Shown here one piece after another: positions 8,455-16,586 of a stretch of 37,741 nucleotides of DNA; the stretch's first letter is position 1; each line of letters begins with the position of its first letter. The notes beneath the pieces were generated by a model, which was given only the letters and a program-made list of their open reading frames with translations, was not told the origin of the DNA and did no database searches. The translations under genes and the position numbers were made by a program. Origin of the DNA: an uncultured Rhodospirillales bacterium (GTDB lineage: Bacteria; Pseudomonadota; Alphaproteobacteria; Azospirillales; Azospirillaceae). The stretch is from positions 1-37,741 of the forward strand of contig CAIOBP010000186.1 in NCBI GenBank assembly GCA_903856295.1, given 5' to 3'.

Positions 8455-11238
8455 TTAGCCCATCGGTCCCAGCGCCACGGCCAACTCCTCGCCGGTTTGC
8501 GGCAACAGGCCGGCCATCAACAGGGCGGTATCATGGTCGCCGGCATCAAGACAGCTCTGGATGTCGGCGGCGAGCCTGGACAGCCGCACGGCCCCGATCG
8601 ACCCGGCCTCGCCGCGCAGGAAGTGCGCCGCGCTCCGGGCTTCGGCATGCCGGCCGCCGCTCAGAGCCGATTCAATCTTACCGATCATAGTGGGAACGTT
8701 CCTTAAAAATCCAGTCAGGAAGCTGCGCGCCTCCGGACCGAAACCGCCGAACGACTCCTCCAGCCGCGACGTGTCGAAAATCGCGGGATCGACACGGGGA
8801 GCGGCCGGCACCGCGGGCAGGGGCGGATAGCGGCCGGCTTCGATCGGCCGGCGCAGCCGCTGTCCGGCGGGGATCCGCTGCTCCAGCGCCTTGGCCAGCT
8901 CGCGGGTGTCGATCGGCTTGGTCAGATAGTCGTCCATGCCGGCGGCCAGACAGACGCGCCGGGTTCCCGGCAGGGCGTCGGCGGTGACCGCGACGATCGG
9001 CAGCCGCGCCGAACCGCCCCGTTCGCTGGAGCGGATGGAGCGGGTCAGCTGGAAGCCGTCCATTTCCGGCATGTGAAAATCGGTAAACAGCGCCCCATGG
9101 CCACCGCGCTGCAACAGGGCGAGCGCCTCCAAGCCGTTGGCCGCAACCTCGTGAGCGTAGCCCATGCGGGTGAGCAGACGTCCGATCACCACCTGATTGG
9201 TCGCATTGTCATCGGCGACCAGCACCAGGGCGCCGGCCGCCCGCGCCTCGGCGACCGTCGGCGGCGCGTAACGCAATTCCGCCCGCGCCGTCGTCCGCTC
9301 CAGGGTCGCGCGGCCGAGCGCGGCGGCGATCGCCGTCCACAGTCGCGCGCGCTGGATCGGCGGCGTCAGGGTGGCGAAGAGGCTCCGGCGGCTGATCTCG
9401 TCGAGCGCCGCCAGCCGTCCGCGCGATCCGACCGCCACCAGCCGCAGCCGATCCTGCTTGGGCTCCCGGAGCAGCGCGGCCAGAGCAGGCTCGGGGCCCG
9501 CCCCGGAGTTACCCAGGATCAGCAGCGCGACGGTCTCCCGCTGCGCTGCGCTGCGTGCGTGCAGGAGCTGCAAACCATCCTCGGCGAGGCCGGCCCAGTG
9601 AACCTCGGCAATGCCGGCGGCTTCCAACTGGTGGGCGATGGCGCGCGCGCGCGGACCGCCGGCACCAAGCACCACGATGCTGGCGTCACGGATCGCAACC
9701 TCCGGCGCCGCCGGCCGGGCGCCCTCGGGTTCGACCGCGAACGGCAGCTCGAACCAGAAACAGGAGCCCGCGTCCGGACCGGAGCGGCAATCAATGTCCC
9801 CGCCCATCAAGTGACACAGGCGCCTCGAGATGGCGAGCCCCAGGCCGGTGCCGCCGAACTTGCGCGAGGTCGAGGTGTCGGCCTGCTGAAATTCGGTGAA
9901 CAGCTTCTCGCGCTGTTCCCCGGTGATGCCGATGCCGGTGTCGACCACCTCGAAGCGCAGGCGGCACTGGGCCTCGCGGTGGTCGACGACCGAGACGATA
10001 AGGGTGACGCTGCCGGTTTCGGTGAACTTGATGGCATTGGCCCCGAGATTGAGGGCGATCTGCCGCAACCGGGTCGGATCGCCCAGCATCGCAGCGGGAA
10101 GCGCCGGGTCGAGATCTATGTCGAGCGCCAGCCCCTTTTCATCGGCGCGCTGATGCAGCAACTCCCCCACCGACTCGATGACCTGAACCACCGAGAACGA
10201 CACCGTTTCAATCTCGAACCGCCCGGCCTCGATTTTGGAAAAGTCGAGAATGTCGTTGATGATGGTCAGCAGGGCCTGCGACGACTGGGTGATGACCTGG
10301 GCCATGCTCAGCTGATCGGGACTCATTTCGCTGTGTTCAAGCTCTTCGGCCATGGCCACCACGCCATTGAGCGGCGTGCGGATTTCATGGCTCATCATCG
10401 CGAGAAAGCGCGACTTGGCCCGATTCGCCGCTTCGGCGGCGGTCTTGGCCTCCTCAAGGTTGAGGGCGGTTTCGCGCAACTCCCGGGTTCGTTCGGCGAC
10501 CGCCACCTCGAGCCGGTCGCGATGACCGGCCAGTTCGGTCTGAAGGCGCCTCAGCTCGTTGAAATCGCCTTGCAGTCGCTCCTGCATGAAATTGATGCCA
10601 TAGGTCAGCAGGTCGATTTCATCGGTCTGGGCGACGTCGCGCGGCGGCAAGGGCGGCACCTCGAGGTCCGCCGTCAAGTTGGTGATGTGACGGGCCAGGC
10701 GGGCGATGTGATTGGTGACGAAGCGCTGCATCGCCAGCGCGATCATGAAGGCGACGCCGGCGATTTGAAACACCGAGGTCAGGAGCGCGTTGAGCGCCTG
10801 CTGCTTCACCTGCCCGTAGACAAAACCGGGGTCGCCCTCCAATTCCAGCTCGCCGATATCGGCATGGCCGCTCTGCCCGGGCGCGTGAATGGTCGATTTA
10901 TACGCTTGCCCGGCCGCGGGTTTGGTCCCAGCCTCGTAGACTGCGCCCCCCTCGGTGGTCAGGCGGGCGCGGGCGATCTCCGGAAACCGCTCCAGGCTGT
11001 CGATCTGGGCCTGAATCCCCGGCGCGTCCTCGTTCCAGACGCTGACCGACAACGGCCGGCTGAGCGCGCTGGAAACGGTTTCCAGGGTCAGCGCCTGATC
11101 GCGCAGCGCGTCCCGGTAGACCAGCCAGACGTTGATGCCCCCGGACAGCAGCGCGAACAGAACGCAGAACGAAATCAGCCAGCCGATGAGCTTGCCGGGC
11201 AGCGATCGTCTCTGGAGCAGCGGCGCGCGAGTCGTCAT
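8455..11238 (-). CDS. Hybrid sensor histidine kinase (HisKA-HATPase-pseudoREC-REC-Hpt)
   Basis: A 927-residue membrane kinase. Layout: TM1 (~16-41), periplasmic sensor domain (~45-150), TM2 (~153-175), HAMP (~175-228), coiled coil, HisKA with H284 (FLAMMSHEIRTPLNG), HATPase (N box NLGANAIKFTE, DTGIGI, GTGLGLAIS), two receiver-like domains and an Hpt domain with H872 (AHFLRGEAGSIGA). The second receiver is complete (VADDN, Asp720 in LFTDFHMP, LTKPI). The first (~518-643) has lost the acidic pair and phosphoacceptor (LLILGNSG where a DxxMP is expected), so it is a pseudo-receiver. ATG 11238 is chosen; a TTG at 11271 in frame has a GGAAG sequence and could add 11 residues. It lies between a periplasmic solute-binding protein and a response regulator on the same strand, suggesting one operon. 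Confidence 0.92.
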   Translation of the reverse strand: MTTRAPLLQRRSLPGKLIGWLISFCVLFALLSGGINVWLVYRDALRDQALTLETVSSALSRPLSVSVWNEDAPGIQAQIDSLERFPEIARARLTTEGGAVYEAGTKPAAGQAYKSTIHAPGQSGHADIGELELEGDPGFVYGQVKQQALNALLTSVFQIAGVAFMIALAMQRFVTNHIARLARHITNLTADLEVPPLPPRDVAQTDEIDLLTYGINFMQERLQGDFNELRRLQTELAGHRDRLEVAVAERTRELRETALNLEEAKTAAEAANRAKSRFLAMMSHEIRTPLNGVVAMAEELEHSEMSPDQLSMAQVITQSSQALLTIINDILDFSKIEAGRFEIETVSFSVVQVIESVGELLHQRADEKGLALDIDLDPALPAAMLGDPTRLRQIALNLGANAIKFTETGSVTLIVSVVDHREAQCRLRFEVVDTGIGITGEQREKLFTEFQQADTSTSRKFGGTGLGLAISRRLCHLMGGDIDCRSGPDAGSCFWFELPFAVEPEGARPAAPEVAIRDASIVVLGAGGPRARAIAHQLEAAGIAEVHWAGLAEDGLQLLHARSAAQRETVALLILGNSGAGPEPALAALLREPKQDRLRLVAVGSRGRLAALDEISRRSLFATLTPPIQRARLWTAIAAALGRATLERTTARAELRYAPPTVAEARAAGALVLVADDNATNQVVIGRLLTRMGYAHEVAANGLEALALLQRGGHGALFTDFHMPEMDGFQLTRSIRSSERGGSARLPIVAVTADALPGTRRVCLAAGMDDYLTKPIDTRELAKALEQRIPAGQRLRRPIEAGRYPPLPAVPAAPRVDPAIFDTSRLEESFGGFGPEARSFLTGFLRNVPTMIGKIESALSGGRHAEARSAAHFLRGEAGSIGAVRLSRLAADIQSCLDAGDHDTALLMAGLLPQTGEELAVALGPMG

Positions 11239-11287
11239 CGATCCAGCCCGTTGACCGACACAAAGACCCAATCAGGCTTCCGGCTTA

Positions 11288-12103
11288 CTATTTGGCCGCC
11301 GCCCAGTCTTCGACACCGTACGCCGCCAGTATCTTCGCCAGCTTCCCGGACTTGCGCAAGGTCTCGATCCCGACCGAGAGGAGTTCGGCGTAGTCCTGAG
11401 ACTTGGGGTTCTTCGGGGAAAATCCGATGAAAATATCGGTCGGCTTATTTGTCCGAACCATCGAGACCTTATCTTCGGCCTTCAAACGCTTGACCGTGTA
11501 CGTCAGAACGTAAGGATTATCGACGATCAGGTCGACCCGGCCCAGCAGCAGCTTCTTGAGGTTGGCCAAGCCGACGTCTTCCCCGGTGTTGATCTGAACC
11601 CGATCGCCCTTGCCCGAGTGCTTCTTCAGGTAGGCGTCGATCTCGTCGTCGAAACTCACGCCCTGAACCACGGCGATCCGGTAAGGATCGAGCGAGGACA
11701 CGTCCTTGTAGGTAAAATTCAGCCCCTTCTTGAAGATGAAGCCGTTGTCGGCGACGCCGATCGGAGTGCGCGAGTAAATCAGGGTTGGCGAGTCTCCGGC
11801 ATTCGCCCCGACCGCGCCATCGAACGCGCCCTTTTGCACCTCTTCCAGCGTCCGGGTCCAGGGCATGAGCTTGTAGTCGATCCGGTGCCCCGCCGCCTCG
11901 AAGACGATCTTGGCGATTTCAATGATGTAACCGGGCTTGTCCGAAGCCGGATCGCAGTTGTAGGGACACCAGTCATCGGCCCGCAGCGTGATGACGTCCG
12001 CCCGCACCGGGCTCGCGGACGCCGCAAAAACCAAAAGACCCGCAAATACAAGAGAAAGACCTGCCGCGCCATGGTGGAAAAGGCGTGAAGATTTTCTAAT
12101 CAT
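11288..12103 (-). CDS. Periplasmic solute-binding protein, family 3
   Basis: A 271-residue protein with a signal peptide (hydrophobic GLSLVFAGLLVFAASASPVRA, cleavage about residue 35). It then matches the family-3 extracellular solute-binding fold used by amino-acid ABC transporters: LRADDWCPYNC....KPGYIIEIAKIVFEAAG, MPWTRTLEEVQKGAFDGAVG, and VDLIVDNPYVLTY near the C-terminus. There are no permease or ATPase genes beside it. Instead it is followed by a hybrid histidine kinase and a response regulator, so it may feed a ligand signal to the kinase rather than a transporter (inference). The start has AGGAG about 9 nt upstream. The two cysteines in DDWCPYNC are typical of a subgroup with aromatic or polar ligands, but the ligand cannot be read from sequence. 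Confidence 0.88.
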   Translation of the reverse strand: MIRKSSRLFHHGAAGLSLVFAGLLVFAASASPVRADVITLRADDWCPYNCDPASDKPGYIIEIAKIVFEAAGHRIDYKLMPWTRTLEEVQKGAFDGAVGANAGDSPTLIYSRTPIGVADNGFIFKKGLNFTYKDVSSLDPYRIAVVQGVSFDDEIDAYLKKHSGKGDRVQINTGEDVGLANLKKLLLGRVDLIVDNPYVLTYTVKRLKAEDKVSMVRTNKPTDIFIGFSPKNPKSQDYAELLSVGIETLRKSGKLAKILAAYGVEDWAAAK

Positions 12104-12274
12104 TGTCGGAGACTCCTCTGCTGGACCCGAAGACGCACCGCGCGTATCTTTTGCCGCACCGCAAACATCGTCCCGGTCAGGCCATGACGGACGCGCGACG
12201 ATAGCTCATTGGACTTAAGGCGGCAACATCTGAGTCGGCGCGAGCCCGAGCCATCGCCAGGGCCATCGAGTGTA

Positions 12275-12500
12275 CGGATGGCGGTGCCGGTAGCAGGGGG
12301 AGCACCGCTCCCCCGCACCCCCGCGCAAGGGGCCGAAAGGCCCCTTGACCCCGTGACTTTTTTCTGTCCCCCCATCCCCAGAGGTGCCGCTGATACGACC
12401 GGGATGGGGGGACAGAAAAAACCCGTGGGGTCCGGGGAGCCCTCGGGTTCCCCGGGCAGGGGTTCGGGGGCGGCAGCCCCCGACATCGGCACCGCCATCG
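12275..12500. repeat. Long imperfect palindrome, two inverted ~100-bp units (BIME-like)
   Basis: Two units of ~100 bp face each other: 12276-12378 and 12401-12500, around a 22-base centre. The innermost 21 bases of each arm (12358-12378 and 12401-12421) are perfect inverted repeats (core CTGTCCCCCCATCCC). Outward, both arms share GATGGCGGTGCCG, a G5/C5 stem-loop, ACCCC and a second GGGG/CCCC stem in the same order. It occupies the ~480-bp gap between the solute-binding protein and the periplasmic protein gene and contains no credible ORF. This is the shape of paired REP sequences or a MITE. Confidence 0.75.
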
Positions 12501-12584
12501 TTCACCCGATCACCCTGCGGACAGGTGACGGGCTTGCGCCCATGCTGTACTGTCCGGGCCGGAAAATCGGAGGGAGGACGGGTC

Positions 12585-14195
12585 ATGGGGAGCGCCTTTT
12601 TGAAGGGCATGTTCGGCGCGCTGCTGCTTGGCCTGCCGGTCGCGCTCGATGCCGCCGGACCGGTCCGCGCCGCGGAAGCGGTCACCGCCGACCCGGCAAC
12701 CGCAGCCCGGCTGGCCGCCGAGTTGAATGCCGCCTCGTGTCAGCCCTTCGCCAATTTTTCCGTTTCGTTGCAGTGCCAATGGCAGGGGCAGATTCGCGTC
12801 GTTCCGGCCGGCGATCATTACCAGGCCGAGGTGCCGGAGCTGGTGGCGCAGCTCAGCGGGGGCCGGCGGGCCGCGCTGGGGACGGTCAGACTCGATCTGT
12901 GGCCGGAGTCGGGTGGCGCGCTCGAGTTCGCCCTGACCCTGCCCACCGCGCTGGAACTGGTTGACAAGGCCGGCAAGCCCGACATGAGCGTCGCCCTCGG
13001 CTCCCAGCGAATCGAAGGCCGGTGGGACGCCACGGTCCATTCCGTGACCCGGCTGACGGCCGACGCCCGCGATCTGCGCCTGACCTCACGAACCGACGGC
13101 CATGTCATCACCATCGGCACGGCGTCCCTGACCGAGTCCCTCTCCGAGTCCCAACCCGGCCGCTGGAGCGGTCCGGCGGCGCTGGCGCTGAGCAAGATCG
13201 CGCTGCGCACCACCGGCGGCGCCGATCTGCTGTCGCTGGAGTCGGCCGCTCTCGACGGCCGGGTCAGCGGGTTGGACCTCCCGCTGGCCATCGCCCGCCA
13301 CGCCCAGTCCCAGGCGGCGGCCCCCGAACCGGCGCCGCCGGTTGCCCCCGGCCCCGCCAAGCCCGGCGTCGTCGCCCCGCTCGTGAAGCACGGACTGTGG
13401 ACCTCGGCCCGCCGCTATCTGACCCGGCTCCACGACCTGTTCGACGGCGTGTCGGTGGGCATCCATCTCTCTGGTCTGACGATGAAAATCCCGATGGCCG
13501 ACACCACCGTCGCCCTCGGCCGCTTCGAGTATCAAACGACGGTGGACGGGCTCGAGCACGGCGTGTCGTCGCTGGCCGTGACCTACGAGCACGGGCCGCT
13601 GGCCGTGACTCCGGCGCCATCGCTACAGGAGTTCCTGCCCAAGGCCGCCCGCTTCTCCCTGACCGCCGGCGGCCTGCCCAACGCCGGTCTGTGGCAGGCG
13701 CTGGAGCACGCACTGCCCGCCGACGGGGCGAAAGGCGATCAGGTGTTCAAGGTCTTTCTCTCGGACGCCGACGACGCTCTGACCAAGGCCGGCGCCCATC
13801 TGGCCATCGAAACCCTCGGCATCGACACCCCCGCCACCACGGTCAAGCTGACCGGCAAGGCCCAGTACGACGCCGGGGCCGCCATGGGCATGGTCGCGCA
13901 ATACGATATGATCATCCGCGGCTTCGACGCCGCCCTGAAGGCGCTGCAACCGGCGCCCGGCTCCAGCGACCTCGGCGATGGCGCGAAAAACATCCTGTCG
14001 GTCCTGACCATGGTCCAGGTGATGGGACTGCCGGCCAAGGACGAAACCGGCCGGGACGCCCGGACCTACAAGGTCGATATCGCCAAAACCGGCGGTATCA
14101 TGCTCAACGGTGCCGACATCACCATTCTGGTGCAAGGGCTGAAGGAACGCCTCGGCCGCCACGCCCAGCCGGCCCCGGCCGGAGCGCCGAAGTGA
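12585..14195 (+). CDS. Predicted periplasmic protein of unknown function
   Basis: A 536-residue protein with an N-terminal signal sequence (MGSAFLKGMFGALLLGLPVA, probable cleavage near residue 30, ahead of EAVTADPAT). The rest is soluble, with many alternating beta-strand stretches (VRLDLWPESGGALEFALTL; TVALGRFEYQTTVDGLEHG; HLAIETLGIDTPATTVKLTG) and a Pro/Ala linker around residues 243-265 that divides it into two halves. The two halves look similar in character (beta-rich, lipid-binding-like), reminiscent of DUF2125/DUF945-type periplasmic proteins, but I see no diagnostic motif. An AGGGAGG Shine-Dalgarno marks ATG 12585. It stands alone: a BIME-like palindrome precedes it and REP-like repeats follow. 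Confidence 0.75.
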   Translation: MGSAFLKGMFGALLLGLPVALDAAGPVRAAEAVTADPATAARLAAELNAASCQPFANFSVSLQCQWQGQIRVVPAGDHYQAEVPELVAQLSGGRRAALGTVRLDLWPESGGALEFALTLPTALELVDKAGKPDMSVALGSQRIEGRWDATVHSVTRLTADARDLRLTSRTDGHVITIGTASLTESLSESQPGRWSGPAALALSKIALRTTGGADLLSLESAALDGRVSGLDLPLAIARHAQSQAAAPEPAPPVAPGPAKPGVVAPLVKHGLWTSARRYLTRLHDLFDGVSVGIHLSGLTMKIPMADTTVALGRFEYQTTVDGLEHGVSSLAVTYEHGPLAVTPAPSLQEFLPKAARFSLTAGGLPNAGLWQALEHALPADGAKGDQVFKVFLSDADDALTKAGAHLAIETLGIDTPATTVKLTGKAQYDAGAAMGMVAQYDMIIRGFDAALKALQPAPGSSDLGDGAKNILSVLTMVQVMGLPAKDETGRDARTYKVDIAKTGGIMLNGADITILVQGLKERLGRHAQPAPAGAPK

Positions 14196-14284
14196 ACACC
14201 GGCCGGCTCCCGATCGGGTTGCACCATCCCACCCTATCCGTCACAGGGAAATCGGCGGAGGATTTTTCTGCATCTGAAAGTCGT

Positions 14285-14478
14285 CATGGCCGGGCTTGAC
14301 CCGGCCATCCACGCGGTGGCGCCGCTTCGATAAACCCAAAATTGGCGCCGCCTTACACCTTTTGCGGAAATATCGCCACGTGGATGCGCGGATCATGCCC
14401 GCGCATGGCGATGTTTGTCTGCCAAGAGTCCTTCACCCGATTATCCTGCCATCCGCCATGGCCGGGCTTGACCCGAAC
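14285..14478. repeat. REP-like palindromic repeats
   Basis: At 14285-14310 lies CATGGCCGGGCTTGACCCGG followed by CCATCC, a palindrome of a kind scattered through many alphaproteobacterial genomes. A facing unit at about 14379-14410 (ACGTGGATGCGCGGATCATG followed by CCCGCGCATGGCG) and a third partial copy at 14456-14475 form a cluster. The 520-bp gap between 14196 and 14715 holds this cluster plus the terminator of the downstream minus-strand gene, and no credible coding sequence. Confidence 0.65.
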
Positions 14479-14569
14479 AGACGATGGCGGCGTTCCCGGA
14501 CACGAAATCGGCGCAGCGGAATGCACAGCGCCCGCCGACATCGGCTTGGTCACCGCCCGCGCGAAGCCC

Positions 14570-14596
14570 AAAAAAAACGGAGACCGCAGTCTCCGT
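14570..14596 (-). terminator. Rho-independent terminator for the c1 gene
   Basis: On the minus strand ACGGAGAC / GTCTCCGT forms an 8-bp stem with a 4-base loop, followed directly by eight T residues (read as A at 14570-14577 on the plus strand). It lies ~120 nt downstream of the c1 stop codon, in the correct orientation. Confidence 0.85.
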
Positions 14597-14715
14597 CGGC
14601 GCGCTCGCGCGCGGTCTTGACGATGCTGGTGACCGCCACCGGGTGGCGACACAGAGACTCGCAACCCTAGGCGGTCCCAGCATTGAGCAAGATTATGGTG
14701 CTGTTCGAAGTGCGA

Positions 14716-14982
14716 TCAGGTGAACAGGATCAGGAACGCCACCAGCAGAGCAAAGAGGCCGGCCGCTTCGGTCAAGGCGAACCCAAGCATCGTGATCGGG
14801 AAAATCTTCTTTTCGATCGCGGGGTTGCGAGTCACCGAGGCGACGTGCGAGGCGAAGAGGTTGCCGATACCGGCGCCCGCGCCGGCAAGACCAATCGCCG
14901 CAGCGCCAGCTCCTATAAACTTCAGATTGGTGCCGATCAAGGCCAAGCTAGTGGCGATGATTTTGGCGGTTTCTGCGTCCAT
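14716..14982 (-). CDS. ATP synthase F0 subunit c paralogue (c1)
   Basis: An 88-residue two-helix proteolipid. Helix 1 has the glycine/alanine packing motif ([20 protein letters not shown]), the polar loop is TRNP, and helix 2 has the ion-binding Glu72 ([14 protein letters not shown]). The residues around Glu72 are of the proton type; the Gln and Ser/Thr ligands of sodium c subunits are absent. It is longer than the usual ~75-residue alphaproteobacterial c because of an N-terminal extension and extra loop residues (EKK). ATG 14982 has GGAAG about 7 nt upstream; a longer reading to 15063 is not needed. By hand count ~61 of 88 residues match c2 (16320-16586) and ~44 match c3 (19280-19546), without gaps. 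It stands alone with its own terminator, divergent from the unknown gene at 15556. Confidence 0.9.
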   Translation of the reverse strand: MDAETAKIIATSLALIGTNLKFIGAGAAAIGLAGAGAGIGNLFASHVASVTRNPAIEKKIFPITMLGFALTEAAGLFALLVAFLILFT

Positions 14983-15240
14983 CGTAACACTTCCTTTGTT
15001 GCATTGGGTAAGACAAGATTCCCAGGCGATTTGGCCACACCGTTCCATACCCAGTTCAGCCAAACGGCAAATCCCTGCCCTGCGTCGCCCACGTCAGGCT
15101 TGACAGGCCACCGAAACGATATACCCGTGACCGAAAGATGCCTTGGCACCACTCGCCCATTAGATAACCGGCAAAGCCGCAGCGAGCCACGCTCTCTACA
15201 TCCCAAGAGATCAACGACTCAGGCAACTTTCATATGTAGA

Positions 15241-15460
15241 TATCCCAATTCACGGTCATCTCCTATACGGTGATCCCCTATCAGTATCTTTACTGATACC
15301 CCCCTACGGATCACCCCTTTCTCATTGATAATAAATGGCTTTTCCGCCATCCCCCCGCCTTAGGCCCGATACCGTAAGAGATCGCACCTAGGTTGGTTGC
15401 CCTAGGAAGCCACCCTTAGGTGCTCATCCTAATTTTTCAGAGTTCCCTTAAGGACTACCC
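15241..15460. promoter_or_regulatory. Palindrome-rich region between divergent c1 and unknown gene
   Basis: The 573-bp gap 14983-15555 separates two divergent genes. Within it, 15269-15315 holds nested inverted repeats: GGTGATCC...GGATCACC outside and TATCAGTA-TCTT-TACTGATA (15279-15298, perfect) inside. Further on are five small related palindromes: CCTTAGG 15358, CCTAGG 15387, CCTAGG 15401, CCCTTAGG 15413 and CCTTAAGG 15446. This looks like a cluster of operators or a structured leader; the regulator is unknown. No ORF of note lies in the gap. Confidence 0.5.
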
Positions 15461-15555
15461 TCATACTCGGTCAGCAAAGACAATCGGACAAAGCCGGGCC
15501 ATACACTGTTGATTGGCGTGGCATGTTCAAAGTCGTTCGTTAAGGGAGGCATCCG

Positions 15556-16182
15556 ATGATCATCATAGTCGCGCAGGGCGTGTTGCTGCTGGGTTCGGCG
15601 GTGGGCATTGCCCTGTTTGTCTACGCCAACGTCTTCATCTTCAAGAGACTGCTTGGCTTCGACAAGCGGATCAGCCGCCAGGAAGCGATCGACCTCGCCG
15701 ACATGCCCACCACGTCCCAGGCCGTGACCACCCAGGTGGTGATGATCGACGCCAATCCGCGCAGCACCGAAGAGAGCCTGTATCTGATGTATCAGGAGCA
15801 ACTCCGGCGCTTCATCGACGCCAAAATCGACATCATGCGCTCGACCGCCGAGACCCAGAACCGGGTGATGCTGCTCCAGGCCCAGGCCATGTGCAACACC
15901 ACCGCTCAGCGCGCGCCGCTCACCCTTGAGTCCTCGGCGGCCCGGCGCGACGGCATCCACTATCTGCCGACCATGGTGCCGGCCGGCGGTGATGCGGGCA
16001 CGGATGATGACGTCATGGTCCCCGGCCGCCGCGACGTGCTGGGGGTGCTGATGGAGCAGCACGAGGTCATTCGTGACGAAACCAAGCGCCGGCTCGAAGA
16101 AATCGACGAGCAAATGCGCAGCCTGCCCGGGCCGTCGATGGCCGGTTGGGCGATGGCCGGCGCTTGCCAAGGCTCGCATTAG
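15556..16182 (+). CDS. Unknown membrane-anchored protein within the F0-type cluster
   Basis: A 208-residue protein with one N-terminal membrane helix (about residues 3-30, VAQGVLLLGSAVGIALFVYA then NVFIF) and a cytoplasmic, mostly charged and helical remainder (EESLYLMYQEQLRRFIDAKI; then DEVIRDE-like DETKRRLEEIDEQMRSL near the C-terminus). It has no motif I recognise. GGGAGG precedes ATG 15556 at good spacing. It reads toward the c2 gene, which starts ~140 nt downstream, so the two may share a transcript. The topology (N-terminal helix plus long cytoplasmic helix) superficially recalls a stator stalk, but the sequence lacks b/b' features and I do not claim homology. Confidence 0.7.
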   Translation: MIIIVAQGVLLLGSAVGIALFVYANVFIFKRLLGFDKRISRQEAIDLADMPTTSQAVTTQVVMIDANPRSTEESLYLMYQEQLRRFIDAKIDIMRSTAETQNRVMLLQAQAMCNTTAQRAPLTLESSAARRDGIHYLPTMVPAGGDAGTDDDVMVPGRRDVLGVLMEQHEVIRDETKRRLEEIDEQMRSLPGPSMAGWAMAGACQGSH

Positions 16183-16319
16183 GGCAAGACGCACACCTCC
16201 GGCCTCCCGCTCGTCGAATAACCGGCCGGACTGACGCTGAACAGGTCGCGCCCCGAAGTCAAACAATGAAGGCAAATGCCGTCATCATCGGGGCGCACGC
16301 GACAAAAGGAAGCATCTTG

Positions 16320-16586
16320 ATGGAGGCCCATGTCGCGCGAATCCTGATGGAACCGCTATCATTATTTGGCAGCAACATGAGATTCGTCGGCGCCGGCCTT
16401 GCGGCGATCGGCCTTGCCGGGGCGGCAATGGGAATCGGTAAACTGTTTTCATCCCACGTCGCCGGCATCACCAACAACCCCGCCTCGGAAAAGAAGACGC
16501 TGCCGGTAACCATGCTGGGCTTCGCCCTGACCGAGGCGGCCGGCCTCTTCGCGCTCCTGATCGCCTTTTTGATCCTGTTTACCTGA
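16320..16586 (+). CDS. ATP synthase F0 subunit c paralogue (c2), polar-loop Arg replaced
   Basis: An 88-residue two-helix proteolipid, collinear with c1 and c3. Helix 1 carries [20 protein letters not shown], and helix 2 carries Glu72 in the identical [14 protein letters not shown]. The polar loop between the helices reads TNNP, not the RNP/RQP of c1 and c3: the loop arginine known in E. coli (Arg41) to be needed for F1 coupling is Asn52 here. ATG 16320 has GGAAG 7 nt upstream; an earlier in-frame ATG at 16266 would add 18 residues without a ribosome site. The last 8 bases overlap tail-to-tail with the gene on the opposite strand (ends at 16579). Confidence 0.87.
   Translation: MEAHVARILMEPLSLFGSNMRFVGAGLAAIGLAGAAMGIGKLFSSHVAGITNNPASEKKTLPVTMLGFALTEAAGLFALLIAFLILFT

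Noticed and set aside
9073-11430. 785-codon plus-strand frame opposite the hybrid kinase
   Set aside because: Antisense shadow; the kinase reading has every expected motif.
12209-12584. Frames running through the palindromic gap
   Set aside because: Both strands stay open only because the inverted repeat is GC-rich; no start site, and the translations are Pro/Gly/Arg noise.
15556-16182. Unknown gene as the missing b subunit
   Set aside because: Topology is similar but the membrane-entry motif and stalk pattern of b/b' are absent, and it lies on the opposite strand to the a/b' unit.
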